Shown here one piece after another: positions 19,184 through 28,897 of a stretch of 64,000 nt of DNA. Location of the stretch: contig NC_017958.1 in the NCBI RefSeq assembly GCF_000264455.2, positions 935,001 through 999,000 on the forward strand, in the 5' to 3' direction. The notes beneath the pieces are model-generated. The model ran no database searches. It worked only from the letters and a program-made list of their open reading frames with translations, and was not told the origin of the DNA. Position 1 is the stretch's first letter, and each line of letters opens with the position of its first letter. The translations under genes were made by a program, and so were the position numbers. The DNA is from Tistrella mobilis KA081020-065 (GTDB taxonomy: Bacteria > Pseudomonadota > Alphaproteobacteria > Tistrellales > Tistrellaceae).

Positions 19184-19260
19184 CGGAGTGTAGCTCAGCC
19201 TGGTAGAGCACCGTCTTCGGGAGGCGGGGGCCGCAGGTTCGAATCCTGCCACTCCGACCA
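19184..19260 (+). tRNA. tRNA-Pro (anticodon CGG)
   Basis: A 77-nt cloverleaf. The acceptor stem CGGAGTG pairs with CACTCCG, followed by discriminator A and an encoded CCA. The D arm is GCTCAGCCTGGTAGAGC. The anticodon stem CCGTC/GGCGG (one T-G pair) encloses loop TTCGGGA with anticodon CGG, which reads CCG proline codons. The T arm is GCAGGTTCGAATCCTGC. No integrase or duplicated 3' end is nearby, so there is no sign of an attachment site. Confidence 0.97.
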
Positions 19261-19281
19261 ACTTCGGTATGTCCGATCGAC

Positions 19282-19317
19282 ACGCCCCGGCAGGTTTTCC
19301 TGCCGGGGCGTCGTTGT
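19282..19317 (+). terminator. rho-independent terminator after tRNA-Pro
   Basis: A perfect 13-bp stem (ACGCCCCGGCAGG with its complement) closes a TTTT loop at 19295-19298, followed by cgttgttt. It begins 22 bp after the tRNA CCA end. Confidence 0.8.
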
Positions 19318-19512
19318 TTCAGGGTCCGGTCATCGCATAATGCCACCACATCGGCGGTTTTTTTGCGGCACGGCATTTTGCGAGGGCAAATGTCGACTCA
19401 CATTGCAACCTGATGGTGATCGCGGCACCATCATGCAATGCATACGGATCAAATGTGACGCGGTCGTGCCACATCCCCGGTCTGTCATCCTGAACCACCG
19501 GACCCCTCTCTC

Positions 19513-20805
19513 ATGGCTGACGGAGAAGCCCTCGACGACACGATGGAAGACCGCGTGCAGCATGCCGACCGGCTGCTGCGCATGGCGGTCAACCGGATTC
19601 CGGAAGCGGTGATCATCTACGACACCGATGATCGCGTCGCCTTCGTCAATCAGGCCTATTGCGATTTCTTCCCCTATATGCCCCCGGTCGGGGAGCTGAT
19701 GGGCCAGAGCTTCGAAGACGTCATCCGCCACAGCATGGTGGCACCGGGTGTCGTGCTCGATCCGCTGGCCCGGACCGATCCGGATGCCTATATCGCCAAG
19801 CGCCGCCACCGGCTGCACAACCCGCAGCCCCAGCCCTTCGAGCAGTTGACTGCCGGACGCTGGCATCTGGTCCGCGAGGTCAGGGTGCAGGGCGTCGGCT
19901 TTTTCGGCCTGCGCAGCGACATCACCGACATCAAGCAGCGCGAGATCGAGCTGAAGATGGCGCGCGACCATCTGGCACGCCAGACCCAGCAGTTGGCAGA
20001 AGCACGCGAGGTGGCGGTCCGCGCCCGCGAGATCGCGATCGCCGCCCGCCTGGAAGCCGAGCGGGCCAACACCGCCAAGTCTGAATTCCTGGCCCGGGTC
20101 AGCCACGAGCTGCGCACGCCGCTGAACGCGATCCTGGGCTTTTCCGAAATCATCCGCGATCAGCTGCTGGGCGATCGGTCGCCACAGCGCTATGCCGAAT
20201 ACGCCGCCGACATTCACCACGCCGGCTCCCATCTGCTGAAGCTGATCGACGACATCCTCGACATGGCCAAGATCGAGGCCGGCCGGCTGGAGCTGCTGGT
20301 CGACGACGTGGATCTCCATGGCCTGCTGCGCGAGTTGATGCACACCTGCCGGCCACTGGCCCGCAGGAACGACAACCGGTTCGAGACCCATATCCCCAAC
20401 GACATCGGCACGCTGAAAGGCGACGTCACCCGGCTGCGGCAGGTGGTGCTGAACCTTCTGTCCAATGCCTGCAAATTCACCCGCGGTGGCGCCGTGACCC
20501 TGGCCGCACGGCGGCTCGGCTCGGTCGACGGCCGGAGCGATCTGGTGGAGATCACGGTCACCGACACCGGCATCGGCATGACCGAGGCACAGCTTGCCCG
20601 GGTTTTCGAGGATTTCATCCAGGCCGATGCCGCGATCGCCCGCACCTATGGCGGCACAGGGCTCGGCCTGCCGATCTGCCGACGACTCTGCCTGCTGATG
20701 GGTGGAGATATCCGCCTGGACAGCAGCCCCGGCAGCGGTACCACCGCCCGGGTGATCCTGCCGGTCTCAGGCCCGCCCTGCTCCCCCTCCCTCCCGGTCG
20801 GCTGA
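19513..20805 (+). CDS. PAS-domain sensor histidine kinase
   Basis: Cytoplasmic hybrid-free sensor kinase of 430 residues. An N-terminal PAS domain (about 20-140: RIPEAVIIYDTDDRVAFVNQAYCDFF, FGLRSDITDIKQRE) leads into a helical coiled coil (145-190). The H-box SHELRTPLN follows with the phosphoacceptor His198, then the N-box with Asn318 (NLLSNACKF), G1 DTGIG at 351-355 and G2 GGTGLGL at 380-386. There is no transmembrane helix and no receiver domain. No response regulator gene is adjacent, so it is an orphan kinase. The 187 bp upstream hold the tRNA terminator and nothing else I recognise. Confidence 0.92.
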   Translation: MADGEALDDTMEDRVQHADRLLRMAVNRIPEAVIIYDTDDRVAFVNQAYCDFFPYMPPVGELMGQSFEDVIRHSMVAPGVVLDPLARTDPDAYIAKRRHRLHNPQPQPFEQLTAGRWHLVREVRVQGVGFFGLRSDITDIKQREIELKMARDHLARQTQQLAEAREVAVRAREIAIAARLEAERANTAKSEFLARVSHELRTPLNAILGFSEIIRDQLLGDRSPQRYAEYAADIHHAGSHLLKLIDDILDMAKIEAGRLELLVDDVDLHGLLRELMHTCRPLARRNDNRFETHIPNDIGTLKGDVTRLRQVVLNLLSNACKFTRGGAVTLAARRLGSVDGRSDLVEITVTDTGIGMTEAQLARVFEDFIQADAAIARTYGGTGLGLPICRRLCLLMGGDIRLDSSPGSGTTARVILPVSGPPCSPSLPVG

Positions 20806-20857
20806 CACAGCTTGCAACTGTAAGACGTTGCATCCCGCGACACGTCTCCGACAGCGC

Positions 20858-20887
20858 TTGCCATCTCTCGCATTGGTTGTTTATATA
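20858..20887 (+). promoter_or_regulatory. candidate promoter of the desaturase gene
   Basis: TTGCCA (20858-20863), an 18-bp spacer and TATATA (20882-20887) lie within a local AT-rich patch (about 20870-20915). The patch is 40-80 bp upstream of the desaturase ATG. Confidence 0.45.
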
Positions 20888-20952
20888 GTATTCAAAATAA
20901 TATTAAGGTTTTAGGTGACCGCGGCCGGCAGACGGATGCGGACGAAGGGGGG

Positions 20953-21948
20953 ATGATGTCGTCTGACACGCCGACCGGCGGATCGACCCGCCCCGGAGGG
21001 GGGAGCGGTCTGGATCCGCGTCTCAGACGGGCACAGGCCCGTCACGCCTTTGCGATTCTGGTGCTGCCCGCCATCGGCAGCCTGATCGCCATCGGCATCG
21101 CCGTCCATGACGGTGGCGTCCCGGCCGCGGCCCTGGTGATTCTGCTCGTGTCCTATATGGCCACCTATGCCGGCATCACCGTCGGGCTGCACCGGCTGTT
21201 CGCCCATCGCGCCTTCGAGACCACGCCCTGGCTGCGCGCGGTGTTCGCCGTGCTCGGCTGCATGGCGGCCCAGGGACCGGCGATCTATTGGGCCGCCAAT
21301 CATCGGGTCCATCACATCCGGTCGGACCGTGACGGCGACCCGCACAGTCCGCGGATCGCGAACGGGCGGCAGCTGGGACGCTGGGAAGGGTTCTGGCACG
21401 CGCAGGCCGGCTGGACCTTCAGCCATCGCCCGGCCGATGTCTTCGCCGTGACCCGCGACCTGACCCGCGATCGGCGGCTGATGTGGATCAACCAGCGCTA
21501 TCTGTGGTGGGTGGCCCTGGGGCTGATCCTGCCGGCGCTCGCCGGTGCGCTCGCCATCGGCGGCATCCGGGGCGCGGTGTTGGGCCTGCTATGGGGCGGC
21601 GCGGTGCGGCTGACCCTCAGCTATCACTTCACCAATGCGATCAATTCGCTCACCCACATGATCGGCACCCGGCCCTTCGGCGGCCGGAATACATCCACCA
21701 ATCTCTGGCCGATCGCCCTGCCGACCCTGGGTGAGGCCTGGCACAACAACCACCATGCCTTCCCCACCTCCGCCCGCTTCGGCCTGGCGGTCTGGGAGGT
21801 GGATATCGGCTGGTGGATCATCCGCAGCCTGGAAGCCGTGGGGCTTGCCTGGAATGTCCGCCGCCCCCTGCCCGAGAGCATAAGCGCCAAGCGCGCCGCA
21901 GCCGCCGCGGGCATGCAGGTCGACGACGACGACCGCGTGACGGCCTGA
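20953..21948 (+). CDS. membrane fatty acid desaturase (delta-9/acyl-CoA desaturase family)
   Basis: Integral-membrane di-iron desaturase that introduces a cis double bond into an acyl chain. The three histidine boxes are intact: HRLFAH (80-85), HRVHH (117-121) and HNNHH (264-268). Two hydrophobic hairpins (about 32-75 and 183-230) place the boxes on the cytoplasmic face. It is 331 residues. The tandem ATGATG at 20953 is preceded by GAAGGGGGG; use of the second ATG would differ by one residue. It lies directly upstream of the ACP/FAAL cluster on the same strand but with a 191-bp gap holding a hairpin and a new promoter-like region, so it may be a separate unit. Acyl-CoA, acyl-lipid or acyl-ACP could be the substrate. 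Confidence 0.92.
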   Translation: MMSSDTPTGGSTRPGGGSGLDPRLRRAQARHAFAILVLPAIGSLIAIGIAVHDGGVPAAALVILLVSYMATYAGITVGLHRLFAHRAFETTPWLRAVFAVLGCMAAQGPAIYWAANHRVHHIRSDRDGDPHSPRIANGRQLGRWEGFWHAQAGWTFSHRPADVFAVTRDLTRDRRLMWINQRYLWWVALGLILPALAGALAIGGIRGAVLGLLWGGAVRLTLSYHFTNAINSLTHMIGTRPFGGRNTSTNLWPIALPTLGEAWHNNHHAFPTSARFGLAVWEVDIGWWIIRSLEAVGLAWNVRRPLPESISAKRAAAAAGMQVDDDDRVTA

Positions 21949-21958
21949 ACGCCCCGCC

Positions 21959-21979
21959 CGGCCGCCCCGATTGCGGCCG
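21959..21979 (+). terminator. hairpin after the desaturase gene
   Basis: CGGCCGC and GCGGCCG form a 7-bp stem around a 7-nt loop, 11 bp after the stop codon. No T-run follows, so it is a weak or rho-assisted terminator at best. Confidence 0.35.
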
Positions 21980-22003
21980 CATTTCACCCCGGGGGCCCGA
22001 TCG

Positions 22004-22032
22004 GAAATTATCGCGCTGAACGCGAAATTTTC
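22004..22032. promoter_or_regulatory. imperfect inverted repeat upstream of the ACP cluster, candidate operator
   Basis: GAAATTATCGCG and CGCGAAATTTTC (10 of 12 positions complementary) flank a 5-bp spacer CTGAA, about 110 bp upstream of the ACP ATG. A TATATC hexamer follows at about 22047. No regulator gene is adjacent, so the binding protein is unknown. Confidence 0.4.
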
Positions 22033-22139
22033 TCTGTTCTTAGGTCTATATCATGTGCATATCAACCCAAGATTGAGTGTTTTCCAGCCTCTCAGACCCT
22101 TCCAACGCCGGGCGCAGCCCGCAGCCGGAGACCTGTTCC

Positions 22140-22436
22140 ATGAACACCCAGACCACGCTTCCTGGCGCCCAGCAGGCCGCCGCTGGTGCCCGGGCGGCCA
22201 CCCGCCCCGATGCCGCTGCCATCGAGGCCTGGCTCGTCGACTATCTGGCCGACCGCCTGGGCCGCGATCGCTCTGAAATCCGACGGACCGAACGCTTCGA
22301 GCGCATGGGCGTCGACTCGCTCGCCGTCGTTTCGATGACCGGCGAGCTGGAAGAATGGCTCGGCCGTAAGGTGGAGCCCACACTCGCCTATGATCACCCC
22401 ACCGTCCAGGATCTTGCAGCCGCCCTTGCCGGCTGA
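22140..22436 (+). CDS. acyl carrier protein, stand-alone, PKS/FAAL type
   Basis: A 98-residue carrier protein. The phosphopantetheine attachment Ser60 lies in RMGVDSLAVVSM, followed by the typical helix II/III sequence GELEEWLGRKVEPTLAYDHPTVQDLAAAL. This YDHPT-type ending is that of carriers from polyketide/FAAL systems and not of the housekeeping AcpP. An N-terminal Ala/Gln-rich tail of about 25 residues precedes the four-helix domain. The ATG at 22140 is used; the frame is open to 22077 without homology. It is the first gene of a co-directional cluster (22140-27502) and presumably receives the acyl chain from the fatty-acyl-AMP ligase. Confidence 0.9.
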   Translation: MNTQTTLPGAQQAAAGARAATRPDAAAIEAWLVDYLADRLGRDRSEIRRTERFERMGVDSLAVVSMTGELEEWLGRKVEPTLAYDHPTVQDLAAALAG

Positions 22437-22463
22437 GGCCGTGCCCCGACCGGAGTTCGCGCC

Positions 22464-23363
22464 ATGTCACCTGATACCAACCAGATCCATCCCACCAGCC
22501 CTGCCGGCGGCCACCCCGGCACGTCGTCGGATGCGCTGCGCTCGCATTACGACATCGGGACCGACTTCTTCGGTCTGTGGCTCGACCCGTCGCTGACCTA
22601 TTCCTGCGCGCTCTACGAGGCCGGCGATACCGATGATCCGGCGGGCTTCCTGGCCGCCCAGACCCGCAAGCTGGACTTCCACATCGACCAGGCCCATGCC
22701 GCCGGCGCAGAGCGGGTGCTGGATATCGGTTGCGGCTGGGGGTCGATGATGCGGCGGCTGGCGGAACGCGGCGCAGGCCACGTCACCGGCATGACCATGA
22801 CCGAGGCCCATCGCACCCATGTGACGGGCTTCGGCGATCCCAGGCTCGAGGTCGCCCTGACCCCCTGGGCGGGGTTCGAGCCCGAGGCGCCCTATGACGC
22901 CATCGTGTCGCTGGAGGCTTTCGAACATTTCGCCCGGCTGGACTCGACCGAGGCGGAAAAAAAGGCCGGCTATCGTGCCTTCTTCGAACGCGCCCATTCC
23001 TGGCTGAAGCCCGGCGGGCGGATGTCGATCCAGACCATCGTCTACGGCCGGGCGACCAAGGCGGATTTCAGCACCTTCTGCGCCGCCGAGGTCTTCCCCG
23101 ACAGCGACCTGCCGCGCCTGCACGAGATCATGGAAGGCTGCGACCGCCTGTTCGAGGTGGAGCGCCTGCGGTGTGACCGCCAGATGTATGTCCGCACCTT
23201 CCAGAGCTGGCTCGACGGGCTTCGGGCCAATCGCGCGGCGGCCGAGACCATCGTCGGTCCCGCCGTGGTCGATCGGTTCGAGAAGTATTGCGGCGTGTTC
23301 ATGATCGGCTTCCACACCGGCGCCATGAATCTGGCCCGGATCGGCTTCCGCAAGGCCGGCTGA
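22464..23363 (+). CDS. cyclopropane-fatty-acid synthase-family SAM methyltransferase
   Basis: 299 residues. The CFA-synthase hallmark HYDIGTDFFGLWLDPSLTYS lies at about 28-47, followed by the SAM loop VLDIGCGWGS (85-94) and later the SLEAFEHF and LKPGGRMSIQTI segments. CFA-family enzymes add a methylene or methyl group across a cis double bond of an acyl chain. This one lacks the N-terminal lipid-binding domain of E. coli Cfa (about 90 residues), as is usual for the mycolic-acid-type and natural-product members. Set between an ACP and a FAAL gene, it probably acts on an ACP-bound or lipid-bound unsaturated chain. The exact reaction cannot be read from sequence. Confidence 0.85.
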   Translation: MSPDTNQIHPTSPAGGHPGTSSDALRSHYDIGTDFFGLWLDPSLTYSCALYEAGDTDDPAGFLAAQTRKLDFHIDQAHAAGAERVLDIGCGWGSMMRRLAERGAGHVTGMTMTEAHRTHVTGFGDPRLEVALTPWAGFEPEAPYDAIVSLEAFEHFARLDSTEAEKKAGYRAFFERAHSWLKPGGRMSIQTIVYGRATKADFSTFCAAEVFPDSDLPRLHEIMEGCDRLFEVERLRCDRQMYVRTFQSWLDGLRANRAAAETIVGPAVVDRFEKYCGVFMIGFHTGAMNLARIGFRKAG

Positions 23364-23378
23364 GCGAAGGGGGCGTCG

Positions 23379-25163
<1,785 letters not shown>

Positions 25164-25166
25164 CGG

Positions 25167-26330
25167 ATGGAACCTGCCTGGTCGGCGCAAGAGGAGCTGC
25201 GCATCTTCCGCCATGCCGTGCGCGGCTTTCTGGCCACGGAATTCGTACCCCGGCTCGACGCCTGGCGCGCGCAGGGTATCGTCGACCGCCAGACCTGGAC
25301 GGCGGCGGGTGCGATGGGCCTGCTGCTGACCGAACACGACCCGGATCTGGGCGGCGGCGGCGGCAGTTTCGCGACCGAGGCGATCGTCTACGAAGAGCTG
25401 GCGCGGATCGGCGACACATCCTTCTGCAAGGGCGTGCATGAATGCTGCGCGGGCTATATCCGCGCCTATGGCACGCCCGAACAGCAGCGCCGCTGGCTGC
25501 CGGACCTTGCCGCCGGGCGGCGCATCGGCGCCATCGCCATGACCGAGCCCGGCAACGGATCGGATCTGAAGGCGGTGCGCACCACCGCCCGGCCGCAGGG
25601 GGACCATTATCTGGTCTCGGGCTCCAAGACCTTCATCTCCAACGGCGCCTCGGCCGATCTGATCCTGCTGGTGGCGACGGTGGACCCGGCGGCGGGCGCG
25701 AAAGGCGTCACCCTGCTGGTGCTGGAAACCGACGACCTGCCCGGCTTCCGCCGCGGCCGGCGGCTTGCCAAGATGGGCCAGTGCGGCCAGGACACCTCGG
25801 AACTCTTTTTCGACGACATGATCGTGCCGGCCGCCAATCGGCTGGGGGCGGCGGATGGTCTGGGGTTCGGCCAGCTGATGTCGCAGCTGGCCTATGAACG
25901 CCTGATCATCGCGGTGCAGGCGGTGACCTTTGCCGAGCGCGCGCTGGCGCTCGCCGTCGACCATGCCATGACCCGCGAGACCTTCGGCCGGCCGCTGATC
26001 GACCATCAGGCGCTGCGCTTCTCCCTGGCCGATGCCCGCACCGAAGCCCATACCGGCCGGGTGCTGGTCGACGACTGCATCGCCCGCATCATCCAGGGCC
26101 GGCTGGACGCCGAAACCGCGGCCATGGCCAAGCTCTGGACCACCGAGATGCAGGGCCGTGTGGTCGATGCCTGCCTGCAGGTCTTCGGCGGCGCGGGCTA
26201 CATGGCCGAACACCCGCTGGCACAGATGTATGTCGATGCCCGCGCCCAGCGGATCTATGCCGGCTCCAACGAGGTGATGAAGGAAATCGTCGCCCGCGGT
26301 CTGGCGACATTGAAGGGGTCCCTGCAATGA
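25167..26330 (+). CDS. acyl-CoA dehydrogenase-family flavoprotein
   Basis: FAD enzyme of 387 residues that introduces an alpha,beta double bond into an acyl thioester. FAD/substrate motifs AIAMTEPGNGSDL and FGGAGYMAEHP, and the C-terminal RIYAGSNEVMKEIV, are clear. The glutamate that acts as base in medium-chain enzymes (Y-E-G) is alanine here. Glu244 in LAYERLII matches the alternative helix-G base of isovaleryl- and long-chain dehydrogenases. It starts 3 bp after the FAAL gene and its last 4 bases overlap the next start (ATGA). In this setting an ACP-bound substrate is plausible, as in other FAAL-linked dehydrogenases, but CoA cannot be excluded. Confidence 0.92.
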   Translation: MEPAWSAQEELRIFRHAVRGFLATEFVPRLDAWRAQGIVDRQTWTAAGAMGLLLTEHDPDLGGGGGSFATEAIVYEELARIGDTSFCKGVHECCAGYIRAYGTPEQQRRWLPDLAAGRRIGAIAMTEPGNGSDLKAVRTTARPQGDHYLVSGSKTFISNGASADLILLVATVDPAAGAKGVTLLVLETDDLPGFRRGRRLAKMGQCGQDTSELFFDDMIVPAANRLGAADGLGFGQLMSQLAYERLIIAVQAVTFAERALALAVDHAMTRETFGRPLIDHQALRFSLADARTEAHTGRVLVDDCIARIIQGRLDAETAAMAKLWTTEMQGRVVDACLQVFGGAGYMAEHPLAQMYVDARAQRIYAGSNEVMKEIVARGLATLKGSLQ

Positions 26331-27502
26331 CCGATATCCGGCCGCTCGACGAGGCGCGCATGGCGGAAGCCCGCGCGCTCTACGACCACCTGACCGGCAA
26401 TGGCAGCCGGTTCCTGCGCGTGGGGGAGCTGCTGACCGCAGGGGCGGAAACGGCCCCCGGGCTGCTGCCGGATGCGCAGACCCTTGCAGCCGAAGCCGCC
26501 CGGCCGCTTTCGGCCAAAACCGGGGTGGAGATGGCCCAGGCGCTGTTCCTGCAGGCGATCTTCGCCGACCGCGCCCGCGGCCTGCATCTTTGCCATGCGA
26601 TGCAGTTGCCCCGCCCCGAGGCCGCCGCCAATGCCGCGCGGCTCGCCCGGGACGGCGTGCTGGATCTGGGGCTGGTCCGGGTGGAACGGCACGGCCGGCT
26701 GCTGGTGGTGGAGAACCGCAATGCCGGCCGGCTGAATGCCGAGGACGTGCCCACCATCGACGCGCTGGAACATGCGGTCGATGCCGCCCTGTTGGACGAG
26801 GAGAGCACCGCCTGCATCCTGCGCGGCGGCGTGGTCGACCATCCCCGCTATGCCGGGCGCCGGCTGGCGGGGGCCGGGCTGAACCTCACCGATCTCTACG
26901 AGGGCCGCGTGCCCTATGTGATGTATATCGAGCGCGAAATGGGCTGGGTCGCCAAGGTCTTCCGCGGCCTGGCGGCCCCCGACCGCCTGCCCGACGAACT
27001 GGCCGAGACGCGCGAGAAGGCCTGGATCGGGGTGATCGACGGCTTCGCGATCGGCGCGGCCACCCAGGCGCTGCTGGTCTGCGACGCGGTGGTGGCAGAG
27101 GCCGGCAGCTGGTTCAACGTGCCCGCCCGCAAGGAAGGGCTGGTGCCGGGGTGCACCAATCTGCGCCTGCCGCGGATCATGGGCGACCGGCTGGCCCGCC
27201 AGATCATCATGAACGGCCGCACCATCCGCGTGGACGAGCCCGAAGCCCGGCTGCTGATCGACCGCGTGGCCGAACCCGACGGGCTGGAGACGGCGATCGA
27301 CGAGGTGGCGGCCGATCTGGTCGATGGCGGCGTGGTCTCGATCGCCGGCAACCGCCGCGCCTTCCGGGTGGCCCAGGAACCGCTGGACCTGTTCCGCGCC
27401 TATCTTGCAATCTATACCCGCGAGGTGGCGGTCTGCCATCTGAGCCCGGCGCTGGTTGCCAATCTGGAACGGCACTGGACCGGGCGGAAGGCGCGCGGCT
27501 GA
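26327..27502 (+). CDS. DpgC-like crotonase-fold enzyme (possible cofactor-free dioxygenase)
   Basis: 391 residues overlapping the dehydrogenase by ATGA. The N-terminal helical half (1-100) precedes a crotonase core with LVVENRNAGRLNAEDV, ILRGGVVDHPRYAGRRLAG, IDGFAIGAATQALLVCD and VPARKEGLVPGCTNLRLPRI. The order and many residues resemble 3,5-dihydroxyphenylacetyl-CoA 1,2-dioxygenase DpgC, which uses O2 without cofactor and releases CoA while making a glyoxylate. The helical N-domain, absent from ordinary hydratases, supports this over enoyl-CoA hydratase. No dpgA/B/D genes are nearby, so the substrate is not the DpgC aromatic. An acyl thioester from this cluster is inferred. Confidence 0.75.
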   Translation: MTDIRPLDEARMAEARALYDHLTGNGSRFLRVGELLTAGAETAPGLLPDAQTLAAEAARPLSAKTGVEMAQALFLQAIFADRARGLHLCHAMQLPRPEAAANAARLARDGVLDLGLVRVERHGRLLVVENRNAGRLNAEDVPTIDALEHAVDAALLDEESTACILRGGVVDHPRYAGRRLAGAGLNLTDLYEGRVPYVMYIEREMGWVAKVFRGLAAPDRLPDELAETREKAWIGVIDGFAIGAATQALLVCDAVVAEAGSWFNVPARKEGLVPGCTNLRLPRIMGDRLARQIIMNGRTIRVDEPEARLLIDRVAEPDGLETAIDEVAADLVDGGVVSIAGNRRAFRVAQEPLDLFRAYLAIYTREVAVCHLSPALVANLERHWTGRKARG

Positions 27503-27507
27503 GCGCC

Positions 27508-28218
27508 TCAGGCAGTGGCGACCCAGCCCCGCCAGGTGAAGGCGGCGAAAAACAGGCTGACGTCGCGGAAGCCGCCCTCCTCCAGGATCGCGGTGTCGGT
27601 GGCGGGGTCAAAGGTCATCAGGCTGCGGCGCACCGCTTCGCAGGCACCATTGGTCTGTTCGACATCCGCGCCCATCGACACCGCATAGGCGGCATAGCGC
27701 GACAACCAGAGATCGCGTTCCGCCGCCTCTTGCGGAAAGCTGGAATGGGCGGCGACGAACGGCGCACCGGGCACCAGGCGGCGGTGGATCTCCGCCACCG
27801 TCCGTCGGCGTTCGGCCGCGTCCAGAAAATGCAGGGTCAGCAGGCAGGTTGCGGCATCGAAGGGCCCCTCGGGTGCATCGTCGATATGGCCCTCGACCAG
27901 ATCGACCCGCGCGGCCAGCTTCCCCAGCGTGCGGCGGGCCAGCCCCAGCATTTCGGATGATGGATCCACGCCGGTGAAGCGCCAGCCGGGCTGTGCCTCG
28001 GCCATGGCCTTCAGCTCCAGCCCGCCCCCGGCGCCCAGCACCAGGATCCGGGCATCGGCCGGCACCCGTTCGGCCAGCAACAGCCAGGTCATGCGGTGCA
28101 GCGCCTCCAGCCCCGGCACGAAGCGCCGCGGGCCGTCGGCATAGGCGGCCACCGCCTCGGGGTTGCAGAAATGGCTGACGAGATCGGCCGTGCCGCCATC
28201 GGCAGGGGTGTCCGACAT
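27508..28218 (-). CDS. class I SAM-dependent methyltransferase
   Basis: 236 residues. A SAM-binding stretch ILVLGAGGGLELKAMA lies near residues 58-73, then the acidic strand end FTGVDPSSEMLGLARR and the post-motif LTLHFLDAAERRRTVAEIHRRL. It is a small-molecule type Class I methyltransferase; the substrate is not identifiable. It converges on the DpgC-like gene with 5 bp between stops, so its link to that cluster is only positional. The ATG at 28218 is preferred; the extension to 28281 crosses the palindromic operator-like sequence. Confidence 0.82.
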   Translation of the reverse strand: MSDTPADGGTADLVSHFCNPEAVAAYADGPRRFVPGLEALHRMTWLLLAERVPADARILVLGAGGGLELKAMAEAQPGWRFTGVDPSSEMLGLARRTLGKLAARVDLVEGHIDDAPEGPFDAATCLLTLHFLDAAERRRTVAEIHRRLVPGAPFVAAHSSFPQEAAERDLWLSRYAAYAVSMGADVEQTNGACEAVRRSLMTFDPATDTAILEEGGFRDVSLFFAAFTWRGWVATA

Positions 28219-28241
28219 GAGATGCTGTCCTCCGGATCCTA

Positions 28242-28266
28242 ATTCGTAACTTACGATGATACGAAT
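28242..28266. promoter_or_regulatory. nested palindrome upstream of the methyltransferase gene
   Basis: TCGTAACTTACGA (28244-28256) is a perfect 13-bp dyad. ATTCGTA (28242-28248) and TACGAAT (28260-28266) form a second inverted repeat using the same left arm. It lies 24-48 bp upstream of the minus-strand start, the position of a repressor site. No regulator gene is adjacent. Confidence 0.4.
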
Positions 28267-28312
28267 ATGGATGAAGGTCAACAGGGGGGATCGCGCGGCG
28301 GCGGCGGTCGGG

Positions 28313-28819
28313 TCAGACCGCCTCGGCCGGGGTGTCGAACAGGAAACAGCCGGTGATGCGGTGCCGGCCGTCGATCACTTCCAGCGTGTAGACCGCCATC
28401 ACCACCCCGCCTTTACGGGTCTGCAGTATGGCCCGCTGGACGAAGCGGCCGTCGGCAAGGCGCCAGGCCGGGCCGTAATCCACCCGCACGGGCCGGATGA
28501 CCGCCGGATAGGCATGGTGCACCATGCGCAGGAAGCGGTCGGGCGTGCCGAACCGGGCCTGAAGGGCGGGTGCCGCCATGGCGAAGGCGGCGGCGGCATC
28601 GTCGCGGGCCAACGCCGCAAGCTGACGGTCGATGGCCGCGATCACCGCCGACCGCTCGGCCGTATCGGCCGCCACGGCCACGGGAGCCGCGGTCCGGGCC
28701 GGATGATCCGCCCGCGGGTGATCGGCCGCAACCACCACCAGCGCCGTGCCGATCAGCAGCGATGCCGCGATCTTGATCCACCCCCGGCCCATGGCCGGCA
28801 AGCCTTGCTGACGGGACAT
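28313..28819 (-). CDS. DUF4864-like exported or membrane-anchored protein
   Basis: 168 residues from the ATG at 28819, preceded by GGGGGGAGG. One N-terminal hydrophobic segment (IAASLLIGTALVVVAAD) can serve as a signal peptide or anchor. The rest, SAVIAAIDRQLAALARDDAAAAFAMAAPALQARFG followed by strands ending VMAVYTLEVIDGRHRITGCFLFD, has the NTF2-like layout of DUF4864 proteins. No catalytic residues are obvious. It lies between two other small minus-strand genes and shows no strong regulatory signal. Confidence 0.75.
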   Translation of the reverse strand: MSRQQGLPAMGRGWIKIAASLLIGTALVVVAADHPRADHPARTAAPVAVAADTAERSAVIAAIDRQLAALARDDAAAAFAMAAPALQARFGTPDRFLRMVHHAYPAVIRPVRVDYGPAWRLADGRFVQRAILQTRKGGVVMAVYTLEVIDGRHRITGCFLFDTPAEAV

Positions 28820-28897
28820 CTCCGGGCCTCCCCCCTGTCGCCGCGCGCGCACCCCATGTTCATGACATGGGGTGCCGCGGGGGAAGATCCAGGGTGA

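Noticed and set aside
19184-19260. tRNA gene as a mobile-element attachment site
   Set aside because: No integrase gene, no duplicated tRNA 3' end and no change in gene content nearby.
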